Source of the DNA: Chloroflexota bacterium | GTDB taxonomy: Bacteria; Chloroflexota; Anaerolineae; Aggregatilineales; Phototrophicaceae | Assembly: GCA_026706395.1 (NCBI GenBank) | Contig: JAPOYU010000007.1 | Location: 1-41,266, forward strand | Direction of reading: 5' to 3' | Length of the DNA stretch: 41,266 nt | Shown: piece by piece, positions 7,741 to 14,963 of the stretch | How the letters are laid out: each line of letters opens with the position of its first letter | Position numbering within the stretch: the first letter of the stretch is position 1 | Translations under genes and position numbers: made by a program | Notes under the pieces: generated by a model | What the model saw: the letters and a program-made list of their open reading frames with translations, nothing else | Database searches by the model: none | What the model was told of the DNA's origin: nothing

Positions 7741-9078
7741 ATGCCAAAGCCCAACATCCTCTACATTCATTCGCATGACACCGGCCGCTACCTGCAGCCT
7801 TACGGGCACGCCATCCCGACGCCGAACTTGCATCGGCTCGCCGAAGGTGGCGTCCTCTTTCGCCGCGCTTACTGCGCCGCGCCAACCTGCTCGCCCAGCC
7901 GCGCCGCCTTGCTCACGGGCCAGGCCGCCCACAGCGCCGGCATGCTCGGCCTGGCAAATCGCGGTTTTGTCCTGGGTGATTTCCGCCAGCACATCATTCA
8001 TACTCTGAAAGGGGCCGGCTATAAAGCGGCGCTGGCTGGCATTCAACATCTCACCAGCCCGCAATTTCATCGCGGCGCCGAAGCGGTCGGCTACGATCAC
8101 ATCCTGACCACCGAGCGTGATCAGGCGCATACCGCCGCCGTCGATTTCATTCGCTCTGCGCCGGCAGAACCCTTCTGGCTGACGGTCGGCTTCTTCGAGA
8201 CGCATCGAGAATTCCCGCTTGAGCACGATGTCAATCCGGCCTACGTGCAGCCGCCGGCGCTCTTTCCTGATACGCCCGGCATACGGCAAGACATGGCCAA
8301 TTACATCGCCATGGCGCAGATCCTCGATGACAAGATCGGGCAGGTACTGCAGGCGCTTGACGAAACCGGACAGCGCGAGAACACGCTGGTCATCTACACC
8401 ACCGACCACGGACTCGCCTTCCCCGATATGAAATGCAACCTGACCGACCACGGCATCGGCGTCGCCCTCATCATGCAAGGCGCAGATCCATTTGCCGGTG
8501 GTCGAACGGTTGACGCTATGATCAGCCAGATCGATATCTTCCCGACAGTGTGCGATCTGCTTGATATCGAGCCGCCCGACTGGCTGCAGGGCCATTCGAT
8601 GCTGCCGCTGCTGCGCGGCGAGGCCGATGCGATCCGCGACGAGGTCTTCGCCGAGGTCAATTATCATGCGGCTTACGAACCCAAGCGCGCTGTCCGCAGC
8701 GAGCGTTACAAATACATCCGCCGCTACGACCAGCGTGAGGCGCCTGTGCTGTCCAATATCGACGATGGCTTCAGTAAATCGGAACTGGTGTCGGCCGGCT
8801 TCGGGGATATCGCGCCTGCGCCGGAACAACTCTACGATACGCTGCTGGATCCGATCGAGCGGGACAATCTGACTGACGATCCGGAATACGCCGACATACT
8901 GGCTGACATGCGCGAACGCCTCGACCGCTGGATGCGCGAGACCGACGATCCCTTGCTGCGTGGTCACGTCCCGGCACAGCCCGGCACGTTCGCCAATGAT
9001 CCCGACGGCACCTCGCCTCGCGGTCCGCAATACCCATTGAATAACGAAGATGGCGCAGCCAATCTTAAGCTCCCATGA
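7741..9078 (+). CDS. Type I sulfatase, N-sulfoglucosamine sulfohydrolase-like
   Basis: A 445-residue alkaline-phosphatase-superfamily sulfatase that should hydrolyse a sulfate ester or sulfamate. The activation signature CSPSR has Cys50, the residue oxidised to formylglycine by the maturase, followed by the usual AALLTG. A second metal-site motif is YTTDHGLAFP (about 219-228), with Asp and His. Length and the N-terminal layout resemble the SGSH-type group. An oddity is the N-terminal motif HSHDTGRYLQPYG: His12-Asp13 replaces the usual Asp-Asp metal pair. There is no signal peptide, so it probably acts inside the cell. The ATG at 7741 follows the dioxygenase stop by seven bases, and the gene overlaps the methyltransferase by ATGA. 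No formylglycine-generating enzyme is in the window. Confidence 0.9.
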   Translation: MPKPNILYIHSHDTGRYLQPYGHAIPTPNLHRLAEGGVLFRRAYCAAPTCSPSRAALLTGQAAHSAGMLGLANRGFVLGDFRQHIIHTLKGAGYKAALAGIQHLTSPQFHRGAEAVGYDHILTTERDQAHTAAVDFIRSAPAEPFWLTVGFFETHREFPLEHDVNPAYVQPPALFPDTPGIRQDMANYIAMAQILDDKIGQVLQALDETGQRENTLVIYTTDHGLAFPDMKCNLTDHGIGVALIMQGADPFAGGRTVDAMISQIDIFPTVCDLLDIEPPDWLQGHSMLPLLRGEADAIRDEVFAEVNYHAAYEPKRAVRSERYKYIRRYDQREAPVLSNIDDGFSKSELVSAGFGDIAPAPEQLYDTLLDPIERDNLTDDPEYADILADMRERLDRWMRETDDPLLRGHVPAQPGTFANDPDGTSPRGPQYPLNNEDGAANLKLP

Positions 9079-9761
9079 CCGATCTCTTGCAGCATCAGAT
9101 CGAGTATTATCGCGCCCGCGCGCCCGAATACGACGAGTGGTTCTATCGCTTGGGGCGTTATGACCGCGGCGAAGCGCATACGCGGCAATGGGAAGGGGAA
9201 GCCTGGCAAGTCCGCGATCACCTGCACAGTCAATCCGGATTTGAGCACATTTTGGAAATGGCGCCGGGCACCGGCATCTGGACAAGCGAACTCATTTCAC
9301 TAGGCGAGCGCGTCACCGCCCTCGATGCCTCGCCCGAGATGATCGCCATCAACCGCGCCAAGCTTGGTTCCGACCGGGTCGACTATCATCTGACCGATCT
9401 TTTCGAGTGGCGGCCGCAGCGGCGCTACGACATGGTCTTCTTCGGTTTCTGGCTTTCGCACGTGCCATCGACGAAACTGACGCCCTTTCTTGATACCGTT
9501 CACGCGGCGCTGAAACCGGGCGGCCGTCTTTTCATCGTCGACTCGTTGGAACCCGATCTCTCCAGCTCTCGCACGCGGACCGAGAACCTCAATGGCCACT
9601 TGCAGCAGCGTGTGCTCAAAGACGGTCGGCGCTACGAGATCGTCAAGATCTACTACGAGCCGGCTCGGCTCTCGGAAACCTTGCGCCATCACGGCTTCGA
9701 TATCGAGGTCCAGGCGACTGAGAGCTTCTTCCTCTACGCTGACGGCCGCCGGGCGAGTTGA
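9075..9761 (+). CDS. Class I SAM-dependent methyltransferase
   Basis: A 228-residue Rossmann-fold methyltransferase. Motif I is ILEMAPGTGIWT (about 59-70), motif II VTALDASPEMIAINR (about 78-92), then DLFEWRPQRRYDMVFFGFWLS with the acidic residue that contacts adenine, and the post-motif LKPGGRLFIVDS. The group acted on (O, N or C) cannot be told. It overlaps the sulfatase stop by four bases (ATGA), which points to translational coupling and a shared pathway with the dioxygenases and sulfatase. The C-terminal part (YYEPARLSETLRHHGF) is the usual cap found in small-molecule methyltransferases. Confidence 0.88.
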   Translation: MTDLLQHQIEYYRARAPEYDEWFYRLGRYDRGEAHTRQWEGEAWQVRDHLHSQSGFEHILEMAPGTGIWTSELISLGERVTALDASPEMIAINRAKLGSDRVDYHLTDLFEWRPQRRYDMVFFGFWLSHVPSTKLTPFLDTVHAALKPGGRLFIVDSLEPDLSSSRTRTENLNGHLQQRVLKDGRRYEIVKIYYEPARLSETLRHHGFDIEVQATESFFLYADGRRAS

Positions 9762-9798
9762 TGCCGCGCCGCCTATTGGGTTCATTTGTGGCGAAATT

Positions 9799-9824
9799 TG
9801 TAGGAGCGGCCTTTAGATCGCCCG
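9799..9824. repeat. Degenerate GTAGGAGCGGCC repeat fragment
   Basis: The 109-base gap between the methyltransferase and the next gene contains TTGTAGGAGCGGCC followed by GATCGCCCG, an imperfect inverted pair. It resembles the TGTAGGGGCGAC block at 49-60 and the GTACGGGCGAGC blocks at 14892-14917 and 37599-37617. Probably a worn dispersed repeat. Confidence 0.3.
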
Positions 9825-9870
9825 AAAATAGCTCTGGGTTACGGATGGATCATCGCAGGAGAAATGACCA

Positions 9871-10995
9871 ATGAAAGTTACTGGTGTTGATACCATTCTA
9901 GTTGAGAATGTCGCCCCTTACCGCGGCGGCCGATATTTTCTCTTCGTGCAACTCAACACAGACGAAGGCATCAAAGGCCTGGGCGAACGACCAACTGGCC
10001 ATGCCCTCAATCTGGACTCGCAGATAAGCTTGATCAGGGATCTTTGCGAGCAGTTTGTCATCGGCGCGAGCCCATTCGATATCGAACTGATTTGGCAGAC
10101 CATTTACGCCTCCCGGCATGATTATCGCCATCCGGGCCTCGGCATGACGCCGGCTCTAAGCGCCATCGAAATGGCTTTATGGGATATCGTCGGCAAAGCG
10201 GCAAATCAGCCCATATACAATCTCTTGGGCGGAAGAGTCCATGACCGGTTGCGCGCGTACGCCTACATGCCGACGGAAGGCATCTGGGAAAACCCGGAAA
10301 AAGCCGGCGAGATCGCTGTGAAGCTGGTTGAAGACGGCAACACCGCCTGCAAATTCGATCCCTTCACCCCGCTGTTCCCGCATCCGCGCGACTTCTCGCT
10401 GAAGACGATTCGTCACGTAGCGAAGATTTTCAAAGCCATCCGCGCTGCCGTGGGCGACGAGCTGGAAGTTGGCATCGGCACTCACGGCCAATTCAGCACC
10501 GCCGTCGCCATACGCGTCGCTAATGAACTGGAGGAGTTCAGCCCATTCTGGTTTGAGGAACCGGTGCCGCCGGAGAATATCGACGAAATGGCGCGCGTGG
10601 CGGCACACACCAGTATTCCGATTGCCAGCGGCGAGCGCCTGGTGACGAAATTTGAATTCGCTGAACTGCTCAAGAAACAGGCGGCGCAGATCATCCAGCT
10701 TGATGTGGGTCAGTGCGGCGGTATCCTGGAGTCCAAGAAAATCGCGGGCATGGCCGAGGCATTCTACGCCATGATCGCGCCACATATGTACTGCGGACCT
10801 GTTGCCGCCGCCGCGGCTGTGCAACTCGACGCCTGTTCACCGAATTTCCTCATCCAAGAGTACAACGGCGGCGGCCTGCACTACGACATTCTCAAAGAGC
10901 CAATTCGCTTTGAAAACGGCTACATCACGCCGCCGACCGCTCCGGGTTTGGGTATCGAGCTGGATGAGGCTGTCGTGAAGAAGCGCCTGGTATGA
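9871..10995 (+). CDS. Enolase-superfamily sugar-acid dehydratase, galactonate dehydratase-like
   Basis: A 374-residue mandelate racemase/muconate lactonizing enzyme-family protein, expected to abstract the proton next to a carboxylate and dehydrate an aldonic acid. The capping domain spans about 1-120 and the barrel 125-355. KFDPF (Lys161), Glu229 (WFEEPVPPE), Glu255 (SGERL), Asp278 and His305 (APHMYCGP) match the D-galactonate dehydratase pattern at a constant offset of 20 residues from E. coli DgoD. The first metal ligand (Asp183 of DgoD) is Gly203 here, in GIGTHGQFS, while the catalytic His (His205) is kept. The protein is otherwise intact, so it may belong to a subgroup with a changed metal site. 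Start supported by CAGGAG ten bases upstream. It may share transcription with the sulfatase locus despite a 109-base gap. Confidence 0.85.
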   Translation: MKVTGVDTILVENVAPYRGGRYFLFVQLNTDEGIKGLGERPTGHALNLDSQISLIRDLCEQFVIGASPFDIELIWQTIYASRHDYRHPGLGMTPALSAIEMALWDIVGKAANQPIYNLLGGRVHDRLRAYAYMPTEGIWENPEKAGEIAVKLVEDGNTACKFDPFTPLFPHPRDFSLKTIRHVAKIFKAIRAAVGDELEVGIGTHGQFSTAVAIRVANELEEFSPFWFEEPVPPENIDEMARVAAHTSIPIASGERLVTKFEFAELLKKQAAQIIQLDVGQCGGILESKKIAGMAEAFYAMIAPHMYCGPVAAAAAVQLDACSPNFLIQEYNGGGLHYDILKEPIRFENGYITPPTAPGLGIELDEAVVKKRLV

Positions 10996-11002
10996 ACCTG
11001 GG

Positions 11003-11019
11003 CCCCGGACATAGCGGGG
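11003..11019. terminator. Weak hairpin between convergent genes
   Basis: CCCCG at 11003-11007 pairs with CGGGG at 11015-11019 across a seven-base loop, in the 25-base gap between the dehydratase and the facing glycosyltransferase. There is no T-tract on either strand, so termination is only suggested by position. Confidence 0.25.
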
Positions 11020-11020
11020 G

Positions 11021-12127
11021 CTAGTCCAGCGCTGCCTGATAAAGCGCGATGACGCGCTCCGCCACCGATTCCCAAGTTTGTGATTTGGCGCGCTCGCGCC
11101 CGGCCCCGCCCATCCGCGCCGCCTTGGCCGGGTCTTCCAGCAATTCGAGCAGCGCCCGCGGCAAGGCTTCGGCGATGTTGTCTTGCGAGACGACCAAGCC
11201 GGTCACGCCGTGTTCGATCGCGTCCGCCACGCCGCAGTTGTCCGTCCCGACGACGGCCGTTCCGGCAGCGCTCGCCTCAAGCAGGGCCAAGCCGAAGCCT
11301 TCGAAAAACAAGCCGTCATTCATGGCAGGCAGGGCGAAGACATCCGCCGCCGCCATCCAGGCGCGCAGCAACTCGTCTTCGACGAATCCCATGATCCGCA
11401 CATTGTCTTCCAAGCCCAACTCCTGGATCCGCCGCCGCAGCCGCGTCGTATACGCGCTGCCCGTCTGCGGATTGCCCATGATGAGGCATTGCGCCTGTGG
11501 TATGCGCTCGCGAACAACCGCTATCGCCTCGACCAGCTGTAATGTGCCTTTGCGCGGCTTGATCTCGCCGACGATGACCACCGACGGCGCCGTCTTCTGC
11601 ACGCTGACAGCGGGAGGCTTCTCGAAGCGCGTCATGTCGAGCCCGTTGTTGATGACCACAACGCGGGCATTTGGCATCAGCGCTTTCGCCACGTTTGCGG
11701 TATGCCGGCTCACGCAGATCAACTGCGCGCGCGCAAATGCTCGCCGATACAAATTGCCGACCGGAAAGGGCCGGAGACGTGGCAAGTTGACATAGCTGCC
11801 GTGGGCGGTGACAAATTGCGGTCGGCCGCCGGCGACTGCGGCAGCCAGGACGGCGTATGGTTCGATCGTGCTGTGGATGATGTCGCAGCCGCGCAGCAGC
11901 GCCCGCGCACGGGGCAGCAAGCTGAGTCCCTTGATGAAACTATGTCTTTCCGGTGGCGTTACAGTCGGTAATATGCGGAAGTGTTGAATATCGACCGCTG
12001 GACTGTTGCTGGCGCAGATTATCGTCGTCTCGACCCCATGCGCGTCCAGTTCTCGCGCGAGGTTCAGGCTGTAATTCGCCCAGCCATTCTTGCTGCTGAG
12101 GTCGGAGGTGAGCAGTCCAATCCGCAT
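11021..12127 (-). CDS. Family 4 (GT-B) glycosyltransferase
   Basis: A 368-residue retaining glycosyltransferase of the GT4 type, probably transferring a sugar from a nucleotide sugar to a glycan or lipid at the inner face of the membrane. The N-terminal half starts MRIGLLTSDLSSKNGWANYS, with the typical strand and glycine-containing loop, and has CVSRHTANVAK. The C-terminal half has the donor-site signatures GEIKPRKGT (Lys190-Lys193 region) and FFEGFGLALLEASAAGT, the E-x7-E motif with Glu276 and Glu284. The ATG at 12127 is chosen because it begins the canonical first strand; a longer reading frame to 12244 overlaps the upstream gene. It follows the 67-residue membrane peptide by ten bases, so they form an operon. 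A single lone GT, not a full polysaccharide cluster. Confidence 0.88.
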   Translation of the reverse strand: MRIGLLTSDLSSKNGWANYSLNLARELDAHGVETTIICASNSPAVDIQHFRILPTVTPPERHSFIKGLSLLPRARALLRGCDIIHSTIEPYAVLAAAVAGGRPQFVTAHGSYVNLPRLRPFPVGNLYRRAFARAQLICVSRHTANVAKALMPNARVVVINNGLDMTRFEKPPAVSVQKTAPSVVIVGEIKPRKGTLQLVEAIAVVRERIPQAQCLIMGNPQTGSAYTTRLRRRIQELGLEDNVRIMGFVEDELLRAWMAAADVFALPAMNDGLFFEGFGLALLEASAAGTAVVGTDNCGVADAIEHGVTGLVVSQDNIAEALPRALLELLEDPAKAARMGGAGRERAKSQTWESVAERVIALYQAALD

Positions 12128-12137
12128 GCGGAAGGCA

Positions 12138-12341
12138 TTATGCGCTTTCGCCGTCGGTTGCGTCAGCCGCGCTTGAATCCGTCTCGGCCCGAGCGGCCAG
12201 ACGAGCCCGCCAAGCCAAGACCGCCGCCGAATCCTCCGCCGCAACTTCGCTGTGGAAATCTTCCATCGTGCCGAGGCGCATCACCGCCAGCAGCAGCGCG
12301 ATGTTCAAAAGGATGATCACAGCCATCACTGCAATTGCCAC
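12138..12341 (-). CDS. Small single-helix membrane protein (67 residues), GTG start
   Basis: A 67-residue peptide with one N-terminal membrane helix (AVMAVIILLNIALLLAVM, about residues 4-21), then an acidic-to-mixed cytoplasmic tail rich in Ala, Glu and Arg (WRARLAARAETDSS). It starts with GTG at 12341 behind a perfect Shine-Dalgarno AGGAGG (complement of 12348-12353) six bases upstream, the best ribosome site in the window. That makes it a real gene although it overlaps alternative frames. It ends ten bases before the glycosyltransferase start and is likely co-transcribed with it. No family recognised; it could be a membrane anchor or regulator for the transferase (inference). Confidence 0.7.
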   Translation of the reverse strand: MAIAVMAVIILLNIALLLAVMRLGTMEDFHSEVAAEDSAAVLAWRARLAARAETDSSAADATDGESA

Positions 12342-12425
12342 GAGACGCCTCCTGCATACGCGCTGGAATATGCCACATTATGTCGCAGGTTTGGGCGCAG
12401 GTCTAGGTCGCTTTTCGCCCGCCTA

Positions 12426-12454
12426 TTGCGCCCCGCCCATTGTCCGCTTATGAT
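12426..12454 (+). promoter_or_regulatory. Promoter of the S9 peptidase gene
   Basis: TTGCGC at 12426-12431 and TATGAT (5/6 match) at 12449-12454 are separated by 17 bases. Transcription from about 12461 would leave a leader of about 30 bases to the GTG at 12491. It also argues against the TTG at 12440, which would lie upstream of the transcript. Confidence 0.45.
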
Positions 12455-12490
12455 AAGCGCCGCCTGCGAAAAACGCGAAAGGTCCGCCCT

Positions 12491-14302
12491 GTGCTAGAGC
12501 CGCCAAACCTCAATGCTGACGCGCCCTGGAAGCAACGATTCCGCGCGCCGTCAATCGCCTGGTCAGTCCGCGCCGCCCGGAATCCGGGGCGAGGACTGCT
12601 CGCCAGCAATAAGGATGGCGTCTACCAACTCTACGCCTGGGACACGGCAAGCAACCAAATGAATCAATTGACCGACGAAGCCGCCGGCGTCTTCCAGGGC
12701 TCGATCTCCGCAGACGGCGAGCATGTCTACTACCTTCGCGATCGCCGGGGCGACGAACTCGGTCACTATGTGCGCCTGCCCTTCAGCGGCGGCGAGCCCG
12801 AGGACATCACTCCCGACCTGCCGGACTACGCCTCGCACTCTTTTAGCGAAAGCGACTCTGGCAATGCCCGCGGTTTCGCCGCCGTGTACGACAAGGGCTT
12901 TCACTTCATCATTCACGATCGACGCCATGCCATGCCGGTCTTCACCCAGACCAAACAGGCTTTGTCTTTCGGACCGTACCTTTCGCAGGATGCTGAAATC
13001 GCCATCATCGCCTCGACCGAAAAGACCGGCAGCGCCGAATACGCGCTCGAGGCTTACGATGTCTCCAGCGGCGCCCTGATCGCCGAACTTTGGGATGGCC
13101 CCGGCAGTGGGACGGAATTCGCCGGCTTTTCTCCGCTGCCGGGCGATATGCGCTTCGCCGGTTCCTCCAACGCTGGCGGTCACCATCGCCCCCTCATTTG
13201 GAATCCCCAATCCGGCGAACGGCAGGACATCTTGTCCGACCAGTTCAGTGGCGATGTCAAAGCCTGGGGCTGGTCGCCCGATGGCGGGCGCCTGCTCCTG
13301 CATCAAGTCGACCGCGCCATGCACAGTCTCTACGTCTACGATGTCGCCGAAGACCGCATCCGCAAGCTGGAAACCCCGCCCGGCGTATACAGCCCCGGCA
13401 GCGGCTTCCTCGCTAATGGCGGACTGCAAGTCCACCTCAGCGATTCCACCGCGCCAACACGCCTGCTCGAGCTCGACGCCGAAACTGGCGCCGTCTTGCG
13501 CAATGTGCTCGATCTGGGACTACATGTCCCGCCGGGCATCCCCTGGCGCTCAGTGAGCTATGAGACCAGTTGCGGCGCGGAGATCCAAGCCTGGCTGGCG
13601 ACTCCGCCCGGCGCCGGTCCCTTCCCGACCATCGTTCACACTCATGGCGGACCGACCGCGGTGCAGACCAACACCTGGAAACCGGATGCCCAAGCCTGGC
13701 TCGATCATGGCTATGCATTCTTCAGCCTCAACTATCGCGGCTCCACCACCTTCGGCTATGATTTTCAGCACGCCATTGATGGCAACCTGGGCGACCTGGA
13801 AGTGGAAGATATCGCCGCCGGCGTCGAGTGGCTGCTCGATCAGGGCATCGCTCAGCCCGGCGCGATTCTCAAAACCGGGGGCTCCTACGGCGGCTACCTG
13901 ACCCTGCAAAGCCTGGGAAAGAAGCCGGAACTCTTCGCCGGCGGCATGGCGGTGGTCGCCATCGCCGATTGGACACTGATGTACGAAGACCAGGCCGGCA
14001 CACTGCGCGGCTACCAACGCAGCATGTTCGGCGGCACACCGGAAGAAAAACCGGAGGCTCACCGAAAGTCCTCGCCCATCACCTACGCCGAAAACATCCG
14101 AGCGCCTATTTTGGTATTGCAGGGCGAGAACGACACCCGCTGCCCCGCCCGACAGATGAAAGTCTACGAGAAGAGATTGAAGGAACTGGGCAAATCCATC
14201 GAGACAATCTGGTTCGACGCTGGCCACGGCTCGCTGGCGATCGACGAGCAGATCAAGCATCAGGAGCTTATGCTTCGCTTTGCCTACCGCCTCTTGGGCT
14301 AG
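12491..14302 (+). CDS. S9 family serine peptidase (acylaminoacyl-peptidase/prolyl oligopeptidase type)
   Basis: A 603-residue two-domain peptidase that probably cleaves short peptides in the cytoplasm. Residues about 35-340 form a beta-propeller with WD40/TolB-like blades (SADGEHVYYLRDRRGD, WSPDGGRLLLHQV). About 350-600 is the alpha/beta-hydrolase domain. The catalytic triad is Ser465 in GGSYGGY, Asp548 in GENDTRCP and His579 in AGHGSLAID. THGGPTAVQTN is the oxyanion-side motif. The start is uncertain: TTG 12440 would give 620 residues, but a promoter overlaps that position, so GTG 12491 (AAAGG upstream) is preferred. It has no signal peptide. The gene downstream, an RmlC-like epimerase, starts 28 bases after the stop and may be in the same transcript. 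Confidence 0.9.
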   Translation: MLEPPNLNADAPWKQRFRAPSIAWSVRAARNPGRGLLASNKDGVYQLYAWDTASNQMNQLTDEAAGVFQGSISADGEHVYYLRDRRGDELGHYVRLPFSGGEPEDITPDLPDYASHSFSESDSGNARGFAAVYDKGFHFIIHDRRHAMPVFTQTKQALSFGPYLSQDAEIAIIASTEKTGSAEYALEAYDVSSGALIAELWDGPGSGTEFAGFSPLPGDMRFAGSSNAGGHHRPLIWNPQSGERQDILSDQFSGDVKAWGWSPDGGRLLLHQVDRAMHSLYVYDVAEDRIRKLETPPGVYSPGSGFLANGGLQVHLSDSTAPTRLLELDAETGAVLRNVLDLGLHVPPGIPWRSVSYETSCGAEIQAWLATPPGAGPFPTIVHTHGGPTAVQTNTWKPDAQAWLDHGYAFFSLNYRGSTTFGYDFQHAIDGNLGDLEVEDIAAGVEWLLDQGIAQPGAILKTGGSYGGYLTLQSLGKKPELFAGGMAVVAIADWTLMYEDQAGTLRGYQRSMFGGTPEEKPEAHRKSSPITYAENIRAPILVLQGENDTRCPARQMKVYEKRLKELGKSIETIWFDAGHGSLAIDEQIKHQELMLRFAYRLLG

Positions 14303-14329
14303 CGCGGCAAAGGAAAGGCGAGGCTTACC

Positions 14330-14878
14330 ATGACCGCATCACCCGCCCAGCCATTCGACCCCATCCAGGGCGTCATGACCGTGCCGCTGGACGCCTTCGG
14401 CGATGAGCGCGGCCGCTTCATGGAAACCTTTCGTAAAGAATGGTTCCCGCAAGCGAACTGGGACCGCCTCCAGAGCAATCGCAGCGACAGCAGCGCCGGC
14501 ATCCTGCGCGGCTTGCATTATCACTTTAATCAGGTGGATTATTGGTTCCCGGTCAAGGGCGTTTTCCGCGTCGGCTTGGTCGATCTGCGGCTCTCATCGC
14601 CTACTTACTTGCGATCGGCCAGCCTCGATATGGGTGAGGACAATCTCCTCGGCCTCTTCATCCCGGAAGGTGTGGCGCATGGCTTCGCCGCCCTGACCGA
14701 CTGCACGCTCATCTACATCGTCAACAATTACTACGACGGCGGCTCCGACGAATACGGCATCGCCTGGAATGACCCGGGCGCCCCCATCGACTGGGGCATC
14801 ACCGACCCGGCGCTCTCCGCCCGCGACAGCAACAATCCCCTCATCGCCGACATCCCGCCCGAACATCAACCTCGCTAA
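14330..14878 (+). CDS. dTDP-4-dehydrorhamnose 3,5-epimerase-like protein
   Basis: A 182-residue cupin-fold protein of the RmlC/RfbC family, which epimerises dTDP-4-keto-6-deoxyglucose on the way to dTDP-L-rhamnose. Visible family features are the early GDERGRFMETF segment, the catalytic His63 in GILRGLHYH, the LFIPEGVAHGF motif (110-119) and the tyrosine pair Tyr134-Tyr135 with the following acidic loop, then WNDPGAPIDWGI. The usual partners rmlA, rmlB and rmlD are absent here, so it might act on another nucleotide sugar or serve a distant pathway. Start ATG 14330 has GCGAGG six bases upstream. It may be co-transcribed with the S9 peptidase, although no functional link is evident. Confidence 0.85.
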   Translation: MTASPAQPFDPIQGVMTVPLDAFGDERGRFMETFRKEWFPQANWDRLQSNRSDSSAGILRGLHYHFNQVDYWFPVKGVFRVGLVDLRLSSPTYLRSASLDMGEDNLLGLFIPEGVAHGFAALTDCTLIYIVNNYYDGGSDEYGIAWNDPGAPIDWGITDPALSARDSNNPLIADIPPEHQPR

Positions 14879-14881
14879 TTA

Positions 14882-14917
14882 AAGCTCATTGTGCGTACGG
14901 GCGAGCCGGTGGCCCGC
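14882..14917. repeat. CGTACGGGCGAGC-type dispersed repeat
   Basis: AAGCTCATTGTGCGTACGGG at the start, then CGAGCCGGTGGCCCGCC. The CGTACGGGCGAGC core recurs at 37601-37613 with similar flanks (AAGCCAATGTACGTACGGG). Both copies lie directly after gene ends. GGGCGAGCC and GGTGGCCCGCC can pair partly. Looks like a short non-coding dispersed repeat. Confidence 0.45.
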
Positions 14918-14958
14918 CTCTGTGCCCTCTCTGTACTCGGTGTACTCGGTGGCAAAGC
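14918..14958. repeat. CTCTGTG/CTCGGTG dispersed repeat, copy B
   Basis: A block of CTCTGTGCCCTCTCTGTA followed by CTCGGTGTACTCGGTGG (14936-14952) and CAAAGC. The last 23 bases are almost the same as 21437-21459 (one difference). It sits in the convergent gap between the epimerase and the SnoaL-like gene and is related in style to the element at 1856-1950. Confidence 0.5.
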
Positions 14959-14963
14959 AATCT

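Noticed and set aside
7615..9285. 556-codon open frame antisense to the sulfatase
   Set aside because: Low-complexity shadow translation across two real genes (sulfatase and methyltransferase start). No recognisable motif.
14330..14878. A rhamnose biosynthesis cluster
   Set aside because: Only the RmlC-like epimerase is present; rmlA, rmlB and rmlD are absent and the nearby GT4 gene is on the other strand behind another gene.
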